Shown: positions 43,691 to 52,399 of the stretch, piece by piece
Layout of the letters: each line of letters starts with the position of its first letter
Position numbering within the stretch: position 1 is the first letter of the stretch
NCBI GenBank assembly: GCA_036745275.1
Contig: DAIOGK010000008.1
Coordinates: forward strand, 85,613-149,612
Source of the DNA: JAIUNP01 sp020161975
Lineage (GTDB): Bacteria > Pseudomonadota > Alphaproteobacteria > Rhizobiales > Beijerinckiaceae
Direction of reading: 5' to 3'
DNA: 64,000 bases
Program-made: the position numbers and the translations under genes
Notes under the pieces: model-generated
What the model was told of the DNA's origin: nothing
Database searches by the model: none
The model's input: the letters and a program-made list of their open reading frames with translations, nothing else

Positions 43691-46254
43691 TGCGCGGGGC
43701 TCGTAACCTCTCGCTCAAGCATCTTTTGCTTTCCGCAGTTGCCGCGGGCGCGATGACGCTCGCCGGTACGGCAGCGCTTGCCCAGGCCAAGAAGGACAAG
43801 CTTCTGGTCGAGGCCAACGAACTGATCTACGACCGCGAGAAGGACACGGTTTCCGCTGTCGGCAATGCCCAGCTCTATTATCAGGGCCGGACGCTGGAAG
43901 CCGACAGGGTGACCTACGACCGCAAGTCCAAGCGCGTCCATGCCGAGGGCAATGCCCGCATCACCGAAGCCAACGGAACCAAGTATTATGGCGACCGCTT
44001 TGAGCTGACGGACGATTTCAAGGACGGTTTCATCGATTCGCTCCGCTCGGAAGCGCCGGACAAGCAGCGCTTTTCGGCGGCGCGCGGCGAGCGGACAGAC
44101 GGCGAGACGACCGTGTTCGACCGCGGCACCTATACGTCGTGCGAACCGTGCAAGGAGAATCCCTCCAGGCCGCCGCTGTGGCAGGTGCGCGCGGCGCGCA
44201 TCATCCACAAGACATCCGAGCAGACGATCTATTACGAGCAGGCCACCCTGGAATTCTATGGCGTTCCGGTTGCCTACATGCCGATGGCCTGGGGACCGGA
44301 TCCGACGGTGACCCGCAAATCCGGGTTCATGACACCGACCATCGTCTCGAAGAAGGCGATCGGGTACGGCGCATCGATTCCGTATTTCTGGGCCATTGCG
44401 CCGAATATGGACCTCACGCTCACGCCCACCTTCCTGTCCAAGCAGGGTGTGCTGATGCAGGCGGACTGGCGCCACCGGCTCGAAAACGGCATCTACACGA
44501 TCCGCGCCGCCGGCATCTTCCAGAAGGATCCGAGCGAGTTCCTGCCCACACCCATTGGCCCCGGGGACCGGAACTTCCGTGGCTCGATCGAGACAACCGG
44601 GCAGTTCTTCCTGAACGAGCAGTGGCGCTTCGGCTGGAATCTGGCGGCCTCGACGGACAAGTTCTTTTACAACAACTACCGCGTCCGCACGGACACGCTG
44701 TCGAACATCATGGTGCGCGAATCGGTCTCGACCGCCTACCTTCAGGGCAAGGGCGAGCGGAGCTGGTTTGACCTGCGCGGCTACTATTTCCGTGTGCTGA
44801 GCCCCTATGACTGGCAGCGGCAGCAGCCAATCGTCCATCCCGTGCTCGACTACGACCGTCGCTTCCACAATCCGTGGCTGGGCGGCGAGATTCAGCTGAC
44901 CGCGAACCTGACCAGCCTGTCACGCGAAGCGGCGAATTTCACTGGCCTGCCGACCGCCACGACCATCGGCCCCTATGGATCACCCTATCTGTTCACGGGC
45001 TACACAGCGAAGCACAAGAACGGCAAGGTTTATGCCTACAACTATGGCGAAGGCTGCCAGACCTATCGCCCCGGCTACTGCCTGTTGCGCGGCATCGGCG
45101 GCGATTATACGCGCGGCAGCATCGCGCTGAGTTGGCGCCGCTCGTTCATTGACCCTGTGGGCCAGGTTTGGACACCCTTTGCCGGTGTGCGCGGCGATGC
45201 TGCCTTCCTGGGGCTGAACAACAGCAATTATGTCTACAACACCGCGCTGGATACGGCGTATGGCAACGACAAGCAGCGCTATTTCCTGAGCGACAATACC
45301 GATTTTTCCGCCCGGTTCATGCCCACCATCGGACTGGACTATCGCTATCCGTTTATTGCGCGCGCCGCCGGCGTGACCCATCAGGTCGAGCCGATTGCCC
45401 AGTTGGTCGTGCGACCGAACGAGACCAAGATCGGCTTCATGCCCAACGAGGATGCGCAGAGCCTCGTGTTTGACGATACGCTGCTGTTCTCACCCAACAA
45501 GTTCTCCGGCTTTGACCGTGTCGAGGGCGGTACGCGCGCCAACATCGGCGTGCAGTATACCGCCACCACCGATACCGGCGCCTATGCGAACGTTCTGTTC
45601 GGCCAGTCCTATCAGGTTGGCGGCCGCAATTCCTTCGCCAAGGGCGATATGGTCAACACCGGTCTCGACAGCGGTCTTGAAACCCGCCAGTCGGACTATG
45701 TCGGTCGTGTCTCGCTGGTGCCGAACTCGATGTTCAACGTGACGGCGCGCGGTCGGTTCGATGAAAAGAACTTCTCGCTTCGCCGCATGGAAGTGAGCAG
45801 CAATGTCAATGTTGGCGCGTTCACGCTCGGGGTGAATTATGCGCGCCTCGCCGCCCAGCCTCAAATTGGCTATAATTTCCGGCGAGAAGGCATGTCGACG
45901 AACCTGACCGTTCGTCTCCCGCGTAATTGGTACGTAACCTCGTCGATCAATTTCGACATGGACCGTCACCTGTTCGACCGTGCCTACCACGAAGCCTATC
46001 CGACGCAGTATCCGACCTATAACAAGTCTCCGTTCCGTATCGCCTCGACTGTTCTGGGTGTCGGGTATCGGGATGAATGTACCGACTTCTCGGCGATGTG
46101 GGTGCGTTCGGTTAGCGATACCGTGCTGGATGGAACGGGCAAGTCCGGTTCGCTGTTCATGATGAGGCTTGAACTCAAGCATCTCGGTCAGACGCAGTAT
46201 CGCACGACGACCGGCACGCTGGCGGTCACCGATCCGTACAGCGGCACCCAGTAA
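43690..46254 (+). CDS. lptD: LPS-assembly outer-membrane protein LptD
   Basis: 854 residues with an N-terminal signal (LSAVAAGAMTLAGTAALAQA). The OstA jellyroll domain (about residues 35-160) contains LIYDREKDTVSAVGNAQLYY and the paired cysteines SCEPCKENPS. The remainder is a large beta-barrel ending near RTTTGTLAVTDPYSGTQ. The protein forms the outer-membrane LPS pore with LptE. It shares an operon with lptF/lptG and with the chaperone gene surA downstream. Confidence 0.95.
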   Translation: MRGARNLSLKHLLLSAVAAGAMTLAGTAALAQAKKDKLLVEANELIYDREKDTVSAVGNAQLYYQGRTLEADRVTYDRKSKRVHAEGNARITEANGTKYYGDRFELTDDFKDGFIDSLRSEAPDKQRFSAARGERTDGETTVFDRGTYTSCEPCKENPSRPPLWQVRAARIIHKTSEQTIYYEQATLEFYGVPVAYMPMAWGPDPTVTRKSGFMTPTIVSKKAIGYGASIPYFWAIAPNMDLTLTPTFLSKQGVLMQADWRHRLENGIYTIRAAGIFQKDPSEFLPTPIGPGDRNFRGSIETTGQFFLNEQWRFGWNLAASTDKFFYNNYRVRTDTLSNIMVRESVSTAYLQGKGERSWFDLRGYYFRVLSPYDWQRQQPIVHPVLDYDRRFHNPWLGGEIQLTANLTSLSREAANFTGLPTATTIGPYGSPYLFTGYTAKHKNGKVYAYNYGEGCQTYRPGYCLLRGIGGDYTRGSIALSWRRSFIDPVGQVWTPFAGVRGDAAFLGLNNSNYVYNTALDTAYGNDKQRYFLSDNTDFSARFMPTIGLDYRYPFIARAAGVTHQVEPIAQLVVRPNETKIGFMPNEDAQSLVFDDTLLFSPNKFSGFDRVEGGTRANIGVQYTATTDTGAYANVLFGQSYQVGGRNSFAKGDMVNTGLDSGLETRQSDYVGRVSLVPNSMFNVTARGRFDEKNFSLRRMEVSSNVNVGAFTLGVNYARLAAQPQIGYNFRREGMSTNLTVRLPRNWYVTSSINFDMDRHLFDRAYHEAYPTQYPTYNKSPFRIASTVLGVGYRDECTDFSAMWVRSVSDTVLDGTGKSGSLFMMRLELKHLGQTQYRTTTGTLAVTDPYSGTQ

Positions 46255-46266
46255 GGGGTTTCGCCT

Positions 46267-47193
46267 TTGACTTATCGTTCTAAAATGCCCGCCCTGGCCT
46301 GCGCTTTTGCCTTGGCCTCTCTGGTGACCTTTAGCCAGCCTGCCGCCGCCCAGCAGGTTGCAGCCTTCGTCAACGGCGATCCGATCACCAGCTTCGACGT
46401 TGAACAGCGCGCCAAGATCAATGGCGCCATGGGCAAGGGAGCCAATCGGCAGACGGCCCTCAGCGACCTGATCGAAGACAAGATCAAGATCGCCGAGGCG
46501 CGCCGCATCGGCTATCGCCTCTCCGAGGACAACGTGGACGATCAGATCACGCGGATTGCCCGGTCGAACCGGCAGACGCTGAATGAGTTCATGGCCAATC
46601 TGGCCCGCCTCGGCATCGAGGGGCATTCCTATCGCAGCAAGATCAAGGCCGAATACTCGTGGGATCTTGCGCTGGAAAAGAAGGTACAGGATGTCGGAAA
46701 CGGCGATCCTGAAGTCGACAAGATCGTGGAAAAGAAGCTGAAGGAAGGGGCTGGAAAGGTCACTGATTTCGTGGTCCAGTCGGTCATCTTCGTGGTTCCG
46801 CATGGCACCAATCCCGCAGTACGCGAGCGGGATGCGAATGCCGCCCGGGCGCGCTTCACCGATTGCCAGACCGGTATCGAGGCCATGCGCCAGATCCGGG
46901 ATGTTGCCATCCGCGCGCCCGTCAAGCGCGCCTCGGATCAGCTCTCGCCGCAGCTTGCCGCGCTGCTGCACAAGACCCCCGTCAACAAGACCACCCCGCC
47001 GATGCGTACCGAGCAAGGCGTCGAACTGATCGCCATGTGCGAGAAGATCGAGCGGATGGACACAGGCTCCGTGCGTGCCCAGGCCGAACAGGAAGTGAAA
47101 CAGAAGCGTCGCGCCGAACAGGCAACGGCCTATCTGAAGGAATTGCGGTCAAAAGCTGTTGTCCAGACCGGCAGCGGCGCGACCATGCGTTGA
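46267..47193 (+). CDS. surA: SurA-like periplasmic chaperone/peptidyl-prolyl isomerase
   Basis: 308 residues. TTG at 46267 with AAGGGG upstream is the likely start; an ATG at 46285 lacks a ribosome-binding site. The signal is ALACAFALASLVTFSQPAAA. The SurA N-domain begins QQVAAFVNGDPITSFDVEQR and extends to about residue 150; the C-terminal part is a poorly conserved parvulin-like region (TDFVVQSVIFVVPHGTNPAV). It escorts outer-membrane proteins such as LptD. The rsmA gene follows six bases after its stop, with pdxA, normally between them, absent. Confidence 0.88.
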   Translation: MTYRSKMPALACAFALASLVTFSQPAAAQQVAAFVNGDPITSFDVEQRAKINGAMGKGANRQTALSDLIEDKIKIAEARRIGYRLSEDNVDDQITRIARSNRQTLNEFMANLARLGIEGHSYRSKIKAEYSWDLALEKKVQDVGNGDPEVDKIVEKKLKEGAGKVTDFVVQSVIFVVPHGTNPAVRERDANAARARFTDCQTGIEAMRQIRDVAIRAPVKRASDQLSPQLAALLHKTPVNKTTPPMRTEQGVELIAMCEKIERMDTGSVRAQAEQEVKQKRRAEQATAYLKELRSKAVVQTGSGATMR

Positions 47194-47199
47194 CATAAC

Positions 47200-48054
47200 G
47201 TGGCCCAGATTGACGATTTGCCACCGCTGCGTGAGGTGATCCGGACGCATGGGCTGGATGCGCGCAAATCGCTTGGTCAGAATTTCCTGCTCGATCTGAA
47301 CCTGACAGCACGCATTGCACGCGCGGCCGGTGATCTTACAGGGCGCACGGTGCTTGAAATCGGCCCCGGACCGGGCGGATTGACCCGGGCGCTGCTGGCC
47401 TCCGGCGCCGAGCACGTCATCGCCATCGAACGCGATTCCCGATGTCTGCCGGCGCTGGACGAGATTGCCCTTCGCTATCCCGGTCGCCTGACTGTCGTCG
47501 AGGGTGACGCGCTGACCATTGATCCCGTGTCCCTGATCGGCGACCGCCCGACGCGAATCGTCGCCAACCTGCCCTACAATGTCGGAACGCAACTACTGAT
47601 CAACTGGCTGCGCACCGCGCCGTGGCCGCCGTTTTATGAAAGCCTGACGCTGATGTTCCAGCGTGAGGTGGCCGAACGGATTGTTGCAACACCCGCCAAG
47701 CCTGACGATTATGGCCGCCTCGGCGTGTTGTGTGGCTGGCGAAGCCATGCGCGCATCCTGTTCGATGTTGGCCCGGCCGCTTTTACGCCTCCGCCGAAGG
47801 TCACCTCCAGTGTTGTCGAACTGGTTCCCCGCCGCGAGCCCCTGCCCTGCGACCTTATCGCGCTGGAACAGATCACCGCCGAAGCCTTTGGTCAGCGTCG
47901 CAAGATGCTGCGCCAGAGCCTGAAACGGCTTGGCGACCCCGCGGGCCTGCTGGCGGCTGCCGGCATCGATGAGACGCGTCGGCCTGAAACGCTTTCCGTC
48001 GCCGAATTTGTGGGGCTGGCCAATGCGCTTGCCGCCCGGAAATCCACCTCGTGA
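47200..48054 (+). CDS. rsmA: 16S rRNA dimethyladenosine transferase RsmA (KsgA)
   Basis: 284 residues from GTG 47200. Motifs: ARKSLGQNFLLDLNLTARIA, SAM-binding TVLEIGPGPGGLTRALLASG, and NLPYNVGTQLL, the NLPY active-site tetrad of adenine-N6 dimethylases. The C-terminal domain carries FGQRRKMLRQSLKRL. It dimethylates two adenosines near the 3' end of 16S rRNA. The last four bases overlap the next gene (GTGA). Confidence 0.95.
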   Translation: MAQIDDLPPLREVIRTHGLDARKSLGQNFLLDLNLTARIARAAGDLTGRTVLEIGPGPGGLTRALLASGAEHVIAIERDSRCLPALDEIALRYPGRLTVVEGDALTIDPVSLIGDRPTRIVANLPYNVGTQLLINWLRTAPWPPFYESLTLMFQREVAERIVATPAKPDDYGRLGVLCGWRSHARILFDVGPAAFTPPPKVTSSVVELVPRREPLPCDLIALEQITAEAFGQRRKMLRQSLKRLGDPAGLLAAAGIDETRRPETLSVAEFVGLANALAARKSTS

Positions 48055-48980
48055 TTGATATCATCACCGCGATCCTGCCAATTTTCGTGATCATCGCCAT
48101 CGGCTTTGCGCTGTTCCGCAATGGCATCCTGCCACCCGAAGCGGTGCGGGCGCTGGGCGCCTTCGTGCTCACCGTCGCCCTGCCGGCGCTGGTGTTCAAA
48201 TCGCTCGCCCGGCACAGCTTCGCAGAGATCATCAACACGACCTACCTGCTCGCGTTCGGGCTCGGCACGGCGGGCACGGCGCTGATCGTCTTCTGCGTCG
48301 GCAAATTGCTGCTGAAGCGCGACATCACCGCCTCCGCGATCATGGCATTGGGGGCCGCCGCCGGAAACAGCGGCTTTGTTGGCTATCCGATTGCGGCCAT
48401 CCTCATTGGCCCGCCGGCTGTCGTGGCGCTGGCGCTTTCGATGCTGGTTGAGAATCTGCTTCTGCTGCCGATCATGCTGGCTGTGGCAGAGGCCGGTCAG
48501 GGGGCCGGGCAGCCCCCCGGCGTCATTGCGCGCTCCATCTTCCGTTCACTGCTGCGCAATCCGTTGATTCTTGCGATCATCGCAGGCATCGCCGCTTCGT
48601 TGATCGGCTTCCGACTGCCGGCTCCGCTTGAAAAGTCCGTCGACATTCTGGCCGGCGCCTCTGCCGCCGTCGCGCTGATCTCGATCGGCGGTGCGCTGGC
48701 CCAGCTGCGGCTTGGCCACAAGTTTGAAGGGCTTCCAATCGTCGTGTTCGGCAAGCTGGTGCTGAATCCCGCGCTTGTGTTGCTGGCGCAGCTTGCCCTG
48801 CCGCCGCTTGAACCAAAACTGCGGCTTGCACTCATCATCATCGCGTCAGCGCCGATGATGACGATCTATCCGCTGCTGGGCGCCCGCTTCGGCCAGGGAT
48901 CACAGGCGGCAGCGGCGCTGATGGTCGCCACCGTCCTGTCATTCATCACCATGTCGGGCTTCATCGCCTTCGCCGGCTAA
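48051..48980 (+). CDS. AEC (auxin efflux carrier) family transporter
   Basis: 309 residues from GTG 48051, overlapping rsmA by four bases. About ten hydrophobic segments in two halves: FVIIAIGFALFRNGILPPEA at the N-terminus and ALGAAAGNSGFVGYPIAAIL with the conserved NSGFVGYP crossover motif of the family. AEC proteins export or import small carboxylates such as malonate or malate. Its coupling to rsmA is probably only transcriptional. The 3' end overlaps the convergent dprA gene by four bases. Confidence 0.9.
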   Translation: MIDIITAILPIFVIIAIGFALFRNGILPPEAVRALGAFVLTVALPALVFKSLARHSFAEIINTTYLLAFGLGTAGTALIVFCVGKLLLKRDITASAIMALGAAAGNSGFVGYPIAAILIGPPAVVALALSMLVENLLLLPIMLAVAEAGQGAGQPPGVIARSIFRSLLRNPLILAIIAGIAASLIGFRLPAPLEKSVDILAGASAAVALISIGGALAQLRLGHKFEGLPIVVFGKLVLNPALVLLAQLALPPLEPKLRLALIIIASAPMMTIYPLLGARFGQGSQAAAALMVATVLSFITMSGFIAFAG

Positions 48981-50218
48981 GGCGAGAGCGACACGCGGTT
49001 GCCGCCGTGCCGTTCAATGCGCCCATCGAGATCGAGATCGAGCAGAATGGTCTGCACTTCGCGCAGGCTAACGCCCGAAAGCCGGGCGAGATCGTCAATG
49101 TCGACCGGCGAAGGCCCGAGCGCGGCAACAATGCGAGCCGCCGCGTTCTGCATATCCTCCGGCAGAGCGACCGGCTCCATGGGAGCCCGGCCCGCCTCCT
49201 CCGAGAGACCGCCCGGAATCACAGCTTCAGCAAGGCCATCCTCGCCGGCAAAGAGTTCATCCCACAGCGGCTCATTCTGATAGCGCGGCGTGCCGGCATC
49301 ATCTTCGACGCCGTGCCGGTCAAACAGGTCCGGCGCCTCAATCATCGGGCGCAGTACCGCCACGACATCCTCGACACTGGCGCAAAGCGTCGCGTTCTGC
49401 CGCAGCAGGTCGTTGGTGCCCTCGGCGCGCGGATCGAGCGGTGAGCCCGGCACGGCAAAGACCTCGCGGCCCTGCTCCAGCGCAAACCGCGCCGTGATCA
49501 GCGAACCGGAACGCCGCGCCGCCTCAACAATCACGCTGCCATAGGCGATGCCTGAGATGATGCGGTTGCGGCGGGGAAAATCACGACCGCGCGGCTCCCA
49601 GCCGAACGGCATTTCCGAAATGACCAGACCTTGCTCCGCGATCCGCTCCAGAAGTGGTACGTTTTCAGGTGGATAGGGCCGGTCGAGCCCGCCCGCCAGT
49701 ACGGCGATTGTGGCAAAGCCGATCGACGCCTCGTGTGCGCGCGTGTCGATGCCCCGCGCCAGGCCGGAGACGATGCCGAAGCCCTGCTCTGTCAGCCCCT
49801 TCGCCAGCCTGTCCGTGAAGCTCTTGCCGACCGCCGATGCATTGCGCGAGCCAACCACCGCCACGAATGGATGGCGCAAAATCTCCGCCGATCCGCGCAT
49901 CGCCAGCAGCGGCGGGCGGCCGTCCACCGTCTTGAGCAGCGGCGGATAATCCGGCTCGCCCATGGCAACGATGCGCGCGCCGTGGCGGCGGGCGATGTCG
50001 AGTTCCCGCTCCGCATCGTCCACCGTGGGAATGCGGACATGCCCCTTGCCGCGCGCGGCCAGAAGGCCCGGCAAGGCTGCTAGCGCCTGCCCGGCGCTGC
50101 CATAACGGTTGAGCAGTTCGCGGAAGGTCAGCGGGCCTATGCCCTCGGTCCGCGTGAGGCGTAGCCAGTCAATCCGCTGGGCTTCGGTCAGCGACAAACC
50201 GCCCGGGCGAGCGCTCAT
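48977..50218 (-). CDS. dprA: DNA-processing protein DprA
   Basis: 413 residues. The Rossmann-like core contains VAVVGSRNASAVGKSFTDRL and SGLARGIDTRAHEASIGFAT, followed by the FPRRNRIISG motif of DprA/Smf. A C-terminal winged-helix domain (about residues 355-410, DIDDLARLSGVSLREVQTIL) completes the usual architecture. It loads RecA on incoming single-stranded DNA. Start overlaps the plsY stop by four bases. Confidence 0.95.
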   Translation of the reverse strand: MSARPGGLSLTEAQRIDWLRLTRTEGIGPLTFRELLNRYGSAGQALAALPGLLAARGKGHVRIPTVDDAERELDIARRHGARIVAMGEPDYPPLLKTVDGRPPLLAMRGSAEILRHPFVAVVGSRNASAVGKSFTDRLAKGLTEQGFGIVSGLARGIDTRAHEASIGFATIAVLAGGLDRPYPPENVPLLERIAEQGLVISEMPFGWEPRGRDFPRRNRIISGIAYGSVIVEAARRSGSLITARFALEQGREVFAVPGSPLDPRAEGTNDLLRQNATLCASVEDVVAVLRPMIEAPDLFDRHGVEDDAGTPRYQNEPLWDELFAGEDGLAEAVIPGGLSEEAGRAPMEPVALPEDMQNAAARIVAALGPSPVDIDDLARLSGVSLREVQTILLDLDLDGRIERHGGNRVSLSP

Positions 50219-50799
50219 CCCTTCTGTCCGATCTTGCCTTCGGTGCCGGCAAGCAATCGTTTGATATTATCCTCGTGCTTCCACCAGAGCAGCGCGGCCA
50301 TGACCACGAACAGCAGCGCCGGCGCCCCGCCCGAAAACCACCAGACGGCGAGCGGCGCCAGCGCGCTCGCTCCCAGCGCACCGGCAGAGGAATATTTCGT
50401 CGTAAACGCAATCGCGAGCCAGATAGCCGCCGCCACAAGGAAGGCCGGCCAGGAAACGGCCAGAAGCACGCCGAGATAGGTGGCCACGCCCTTGCCACCC
50501 TTGAAGCGGAGCCAGACCGGAAACAGATGGCCGAGAAAGGCGCACAGGCCCGCAATCAACCCGGCGTCTGGCCCCCAGAGATGCCGCGCGATCAGCACCG
50601 CGACCGTGCCTTTCAGCGCATCGAGCAGCAGGGTCGCCAGCGCGAGGCCCTTGCGGCCCGTCCGCAGAACGTTCGTTGCGCCGATGTTGCCCGAACCGAT
50701 GGTGCGAATGTCCTGCGTACCGGCGAGCTTCGTCAGCACCAGGCCGAACGGAATGGAGCCGAGAAGATACCCGAGGATGGCTGCGCTGATGAGACCCAT
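50215..50799 (-). CDS. plsY: Glycerol-3-phosphate acyltransferase PlsY
   Basis: 194 residues with five or so helices. The three conserved PlsY motifs are present: LGSIPFGLVL near residue 12, GSGNIGATNVLR near residue 36, and FKGGKGVATYLGV near residue 98. It transfers an acyl group from acyl-phosphate to glycerol-3-phosphate in the membrane. It follows the dihydroorotase-like gene by 30 bases and is coupled to dprA. Confidence 0.95.
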   Translation of the reverse strand: MGLISAAILGYLLGSIPFGLVLTKLAGTQDIRTIGSGNIGATNVLRTGRKGLALATLLLDALKGTVAVLIARHLWGPDAGLIAGLCAFLGHLFPVWLRFKGGKGVATYLGVLLAVSWPAFLVAAAIWLAIAFTTKYSSAGALGASALAPLAVWWFSGGAPALLFVVMAALLWWKHEDNIKRLLAGTEGKIGQKG

Positions 50800-50829
50800 G
50801 GATGCCCCTTTCGTCGCCCCAAGGTGGCG

Positions 50830-52134
50830 CTAATCGAGCGTGAAGACAACCGTTCCCGCAACAATCGTCGTCAATACGCGGCCAGACATCCGCGCCTCGT
50901 CAAACGGCGTGTTGCGGCAGCGCGAATGGAGCGCATCGGCATCGACCACCCACGGCATGTCGGGGTCGAACACGACGAGATCCGCCGGCTCGCCCTTTTG
51001 CAGCCGCCCGCCCGGCAGACCGAGCAGTTCGGCAGGCCGCGTCGACATGGCGTGGAGCAGACGCGGCAGGCTGATATGCCCGGCATGGACCAGCCGCAGC
51101 GCCGCCGGCAACATGGTTTCAACGCCGATGGCTCCGTTGGCGCATTCCACGAAGGGCTGGCGCTTGGCTTCTACATCCTGCGGATTGTGATCGGACACGA
51201 TGACATCAATGACGCCATCGGCCAGCGCCTGCACCAGCGCAAGGCGCTCATCCTCGGTGCGGAGCGGCGGCGAGAGCTTCAGGAAGGTGCGGTATTCGCC
51301 AATGTCGTTTTCGTTGAGGCTCAGATGGTTGATCGAGGTGCCGGCGGAGAGCGGCAGTCCGGCCTTTCTGGCGGCGCGGACGAGATCGATCGAATCCGGG
51401 CAGGTGACGACCGAGGCGTGATAGCGCCCGCCGGTCATCTTCACGATGCGGATGTCGCGCTCCAGCACGATGGTTTCGGCCTCGCGCGGTACGCCCGGCA
51501 AGCCCATGCGGGTCGCGAACTCGCCCTCCGTCACCACGCCCTCGCCAACCAGCGAGGGGTCCTCAAGGTGCTGCATCACCAGCACGTCGAACATCGTGCC
51601 GTAGCTGAGCGCGCGCCGCAGTACCTGCGCATTCATCACGGAATGGGTCGCATCAGTGAACAGAACGGCGCCCGCTTCCCTGAGGAGACCGAATTCCGTC
51701 ATTTCCTTGCCCTTAAGCCCCTTGGTGAGGGCTGCGGCAGGATGGATGCGGATGGATGCCGTCGCGCGCGCGCGGCGCAGCACGAAGTCGACGATGGGCG
51801 CTTCGTCCACCACGGGGTCGGTGTCCGGCATTGTGACGATGGTGGTAACGCCGCCCGCAGCAGCCGCTTCGGAAACCGAGCGCAACGTCTCGCGATAATC
51901 CGCGCCGGGTTCGCCGGTATGTACACGCATGTCGATGAGACCGGGTGCAACCACCGCGCCGCCGCAATCGCGCACCTCGACATCGGCGCCAACTGCGGCG
52001 GCAGTGACGCCGGGGCCGAGATCGCGGATCAATCCATCCTCGATCAGAAGACCACCGTGCTGTTCGGTTCCCGATGCGGGGTCGATCAACAGGGCATTCG
52101 TCAGCATCACCGGGCGGCGGTTGATCTCAGACAT
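50830..52134 (-). CDS. Dihydroorotase homologue lacking canonical metal ligands (PyrC-like)
   Basis: 434 residues from ATG 52134. The family amidohydrolase fold is clear, but the metal motif DxHxHxREPG reads IDMRVHTGEPGADYRE here: the first histidine is R and the substrate arginine is G. Other elements remain (VMQHLEDPSL, INHLSLNENDIGEYRT, SDHNPQD). Alphaproteobacterial relatives share this altered motif. Such PyrC-prime proteins are known as non-catalytic partners that stabilise aspartate transcarbamoylase. It lies in the pyrB operon with a small membrane protein between them. An active dihydroorotase is probably encoded elsewhere. Confidence 0.85.
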   Translation of the reverse strand: MSEINRRPVMLTNALLIDPASGTEQHGGLLIEDGLIRDLGPGVTAAAVGADVEVRDCGGAVVAPGLIDMRVHTGEPGADYRETLRSVSEAAAAGGVTTIVTMPDTDPVVDEAPIVDFVLRRARATASIRIHPAAALTKGLKGKEMTEFGLLREAGAVLFTDATHSVMNAQVLRRALSYGTMFDVLVMQHLEDPSLVGEGVVTEGEFATRMGLPGVPREAETIVLERDIRIVKMTGGRYHASVVTCPDSIDLVRAARKAGLPLSAGTSINHLSLNENDIGEYRTFLKLSPPLRTEDERLALVQALADGVIDVIVSDHNPQDVEAKRQPFVECANGAIGVETMLPAALRLVHAGHISLPRLLHAMSTRPAELLGLPGGRLQKGEPADLVVFDPDMPWVVDADALHSRCRNTPFDEARMSGRVLTTIVAGTVVFTLD

Positions 52135-52399
52135 CGTGGGTATTCCTGCGGGCAGAGGGCGACAGAAAGCGCAGCCAGAACCAGACCAGCGCGACAAAAA
52201 ATACAATCAGAACGGCTCCCAGCACGCCGATCAGCGCCACAAGCCAGAACGGAACGCCCGAATCGGCAGCAGCATAGACAAAGGCGCCGACAGCCAGCGC
52301 CATGCCAACGGCCACGAACCGCGCCTTGGCCCGCACCGCACCGGAAACCAAGGCCATCAGCGCGGGATCGACGGGGCGTTCGGCCTCTTCGTCATTCAT
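52127..52399 (-). CDS. Small two-helix membrane protein between pyrB and the pyrC-like gene
   Basis: 90 residues. An acidic N-terminus (MNDEEAERPVDPAL) is followed by two hydrophobic segments, near residues 27-48 (ARFVAVGMALAVGAFVYAAA) and 52-77 (FWLVALIGVLGAVLIVFFVA), and a short charged tail. Both ends overlap neighbours: ATGA with pyrB, and eight bases with the pyrC-like start. The tight overlaps support a real gene. I do not recognise the family; a membrane protein inside a pyrimidine operon is odd. Confidence 0.75.
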   Translation of the reverse strand: MNDEEAERPVDPALMALVSGAVRAKARFVAVGMALAVGAFVYAAADSGVPFWLVALIGVLGAVLIVFFVALVWFWLRFLSPSARRNTHDV

